Of a stretch of 47,804 bases of DNA, positions 47,736 to 47,804 are shown piece after piece. The DNA lies in NCBI GenBank assembly GCA_001464695.1, contig LNDQ01000131.1, forward strand, positions 1-47,804. Direction: 5' to 3'. The stretch is from Betaproteobacteria bacterium Ga0077523. Lineage in GTDB: Bacteria > Pseudomonadota > Gammaproteobacteria > Burkholderiales > Ga0077523. A program made the translations under genes and the position numbers. The notes beneath the pieces are model-generated. The model saw only the letters and a program-made list of their open reading frames with translations. It was not told the origin of the DNA and made no database searches. Position 1 is the first letter of the stretch. Each line of letters starts with the position of its first letter.

Positions 47736-47804
47736 TCAGGCCGCGATGCGATAGGGGTCAGGATACCCCAGTTCCATGACGATCCGGGTTTCCAGCGCCT
47801 CCAT
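47736..47804 (-). CDS. ybeY: YbeY endoribonuclease, C-terminal end (partial)
   Basis: Only the last 22 residues and the stop are inside the window (MEALETRIVMELGYPDPYRI, then two Ala). The MEALE and LGYPDPY pattern matches the C-terminus of the 16S rRNA maturation/quality-control RNase YbeY, which normally precedes corC. The upstream part including the zinc-binding HxxxHxxxxxH motif lies beyond the right edge. The gap to corC is 25 bp, so they are probably co-transcribed. Confidence 0.8.
   Translation of the reverse strand: MEALETRIVMELGYPDPYRIAA

Overview
The window is 47.8 kb of G+C-rich, densely coding bacterial chromosome. The organism is probably a betaproteobacterium (Burkholderiales, Rhodocyclales or a relative). 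I infer this from family content and gene order: a TorF-type porin next to glnK-amtB, UbiK beside ComM, an MsrPQ pair, and a ybeY-corC-lnt-glyQS-gmhB-plsC-ygjP-lptM-lysA run. Several intergenic repeat families of a kind common in that class are also present. I see no rRNA, tRNA, CRISPR array, phage or complete insertion sequence.

Layout. 0-2.7 kb (minus): nitrogen cluster torF-glnK-amtB. 2.9-4.7 kb (plus): ubiK and comM. 4.7-9.75 kb (plus): polyamine-type ABC transporter operon potA-potB-potC-(P1/DmpA-family peptidase)-potD. 9.9-11.4 kb: a Ycf46-like AAA ATPase. 11.5-15.2 kb: cobalamin-dependent methionine synthase metH, whose 5' end carries a frameshifting deletion. 15.2-15.46 kb: a 262-bp nested palindromic element resembling a MITE. 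15.6-18.7 kb: a secreted HExxH protein, then on the minus strand a methyltransferase, a small basic ORF and a DUF2917 protein. 18.8-22.5 kb (plus): DUF2214 and DUF486 membrane proteins, an amidase and two small secreted proteins. 22.8-28.0 kb (plus): MgtE, a lipoprotein esterase, MsrP, MsrQ and a methyltransferase. 28.2-30.7 kb: divergent LysR regulator and MATE exporter. 30.7-33.2 kb (minus): an unknown 205-aa protein, a GNAT acetyltransferase and a TrpB2-like PLP enzyme. 33.5-38.0 kb (minus): RND efflux pump and its adaptor. 38.1-47.8 kb (minus): the envelope and translation block from ybeY (partial) to lysA, interrupted by a VapBC-type toxin-antitoxin pair.

Functional threads. Ammonium uptake and P-II signalling sit together. 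A complete polyamine importer encloses a self-processing aminopeptidase. MsrP/MsrQ form a periplasmic methionine-sulfoxide repair system. The right end groups envelope biogenesis (Lnt, LptM, GmhB, PlsC) with both glycyl-tRNA synthetase subunits.

The least explained material is intergenic. Three families of structured repeats occur: hairpins around a constant 16-base core with covarying stems, C-rich hairpins with different stems, and 9-bp-periodic palindromes. With the nested element after metH they fill most of the larger gaps. No new defence or biosynthetic system is convincingly visible. The best leads are the covarying hairpin family, the peptidase inside the polyamine operon, the damaged metH with its unusual leader, and the nested palindrome.
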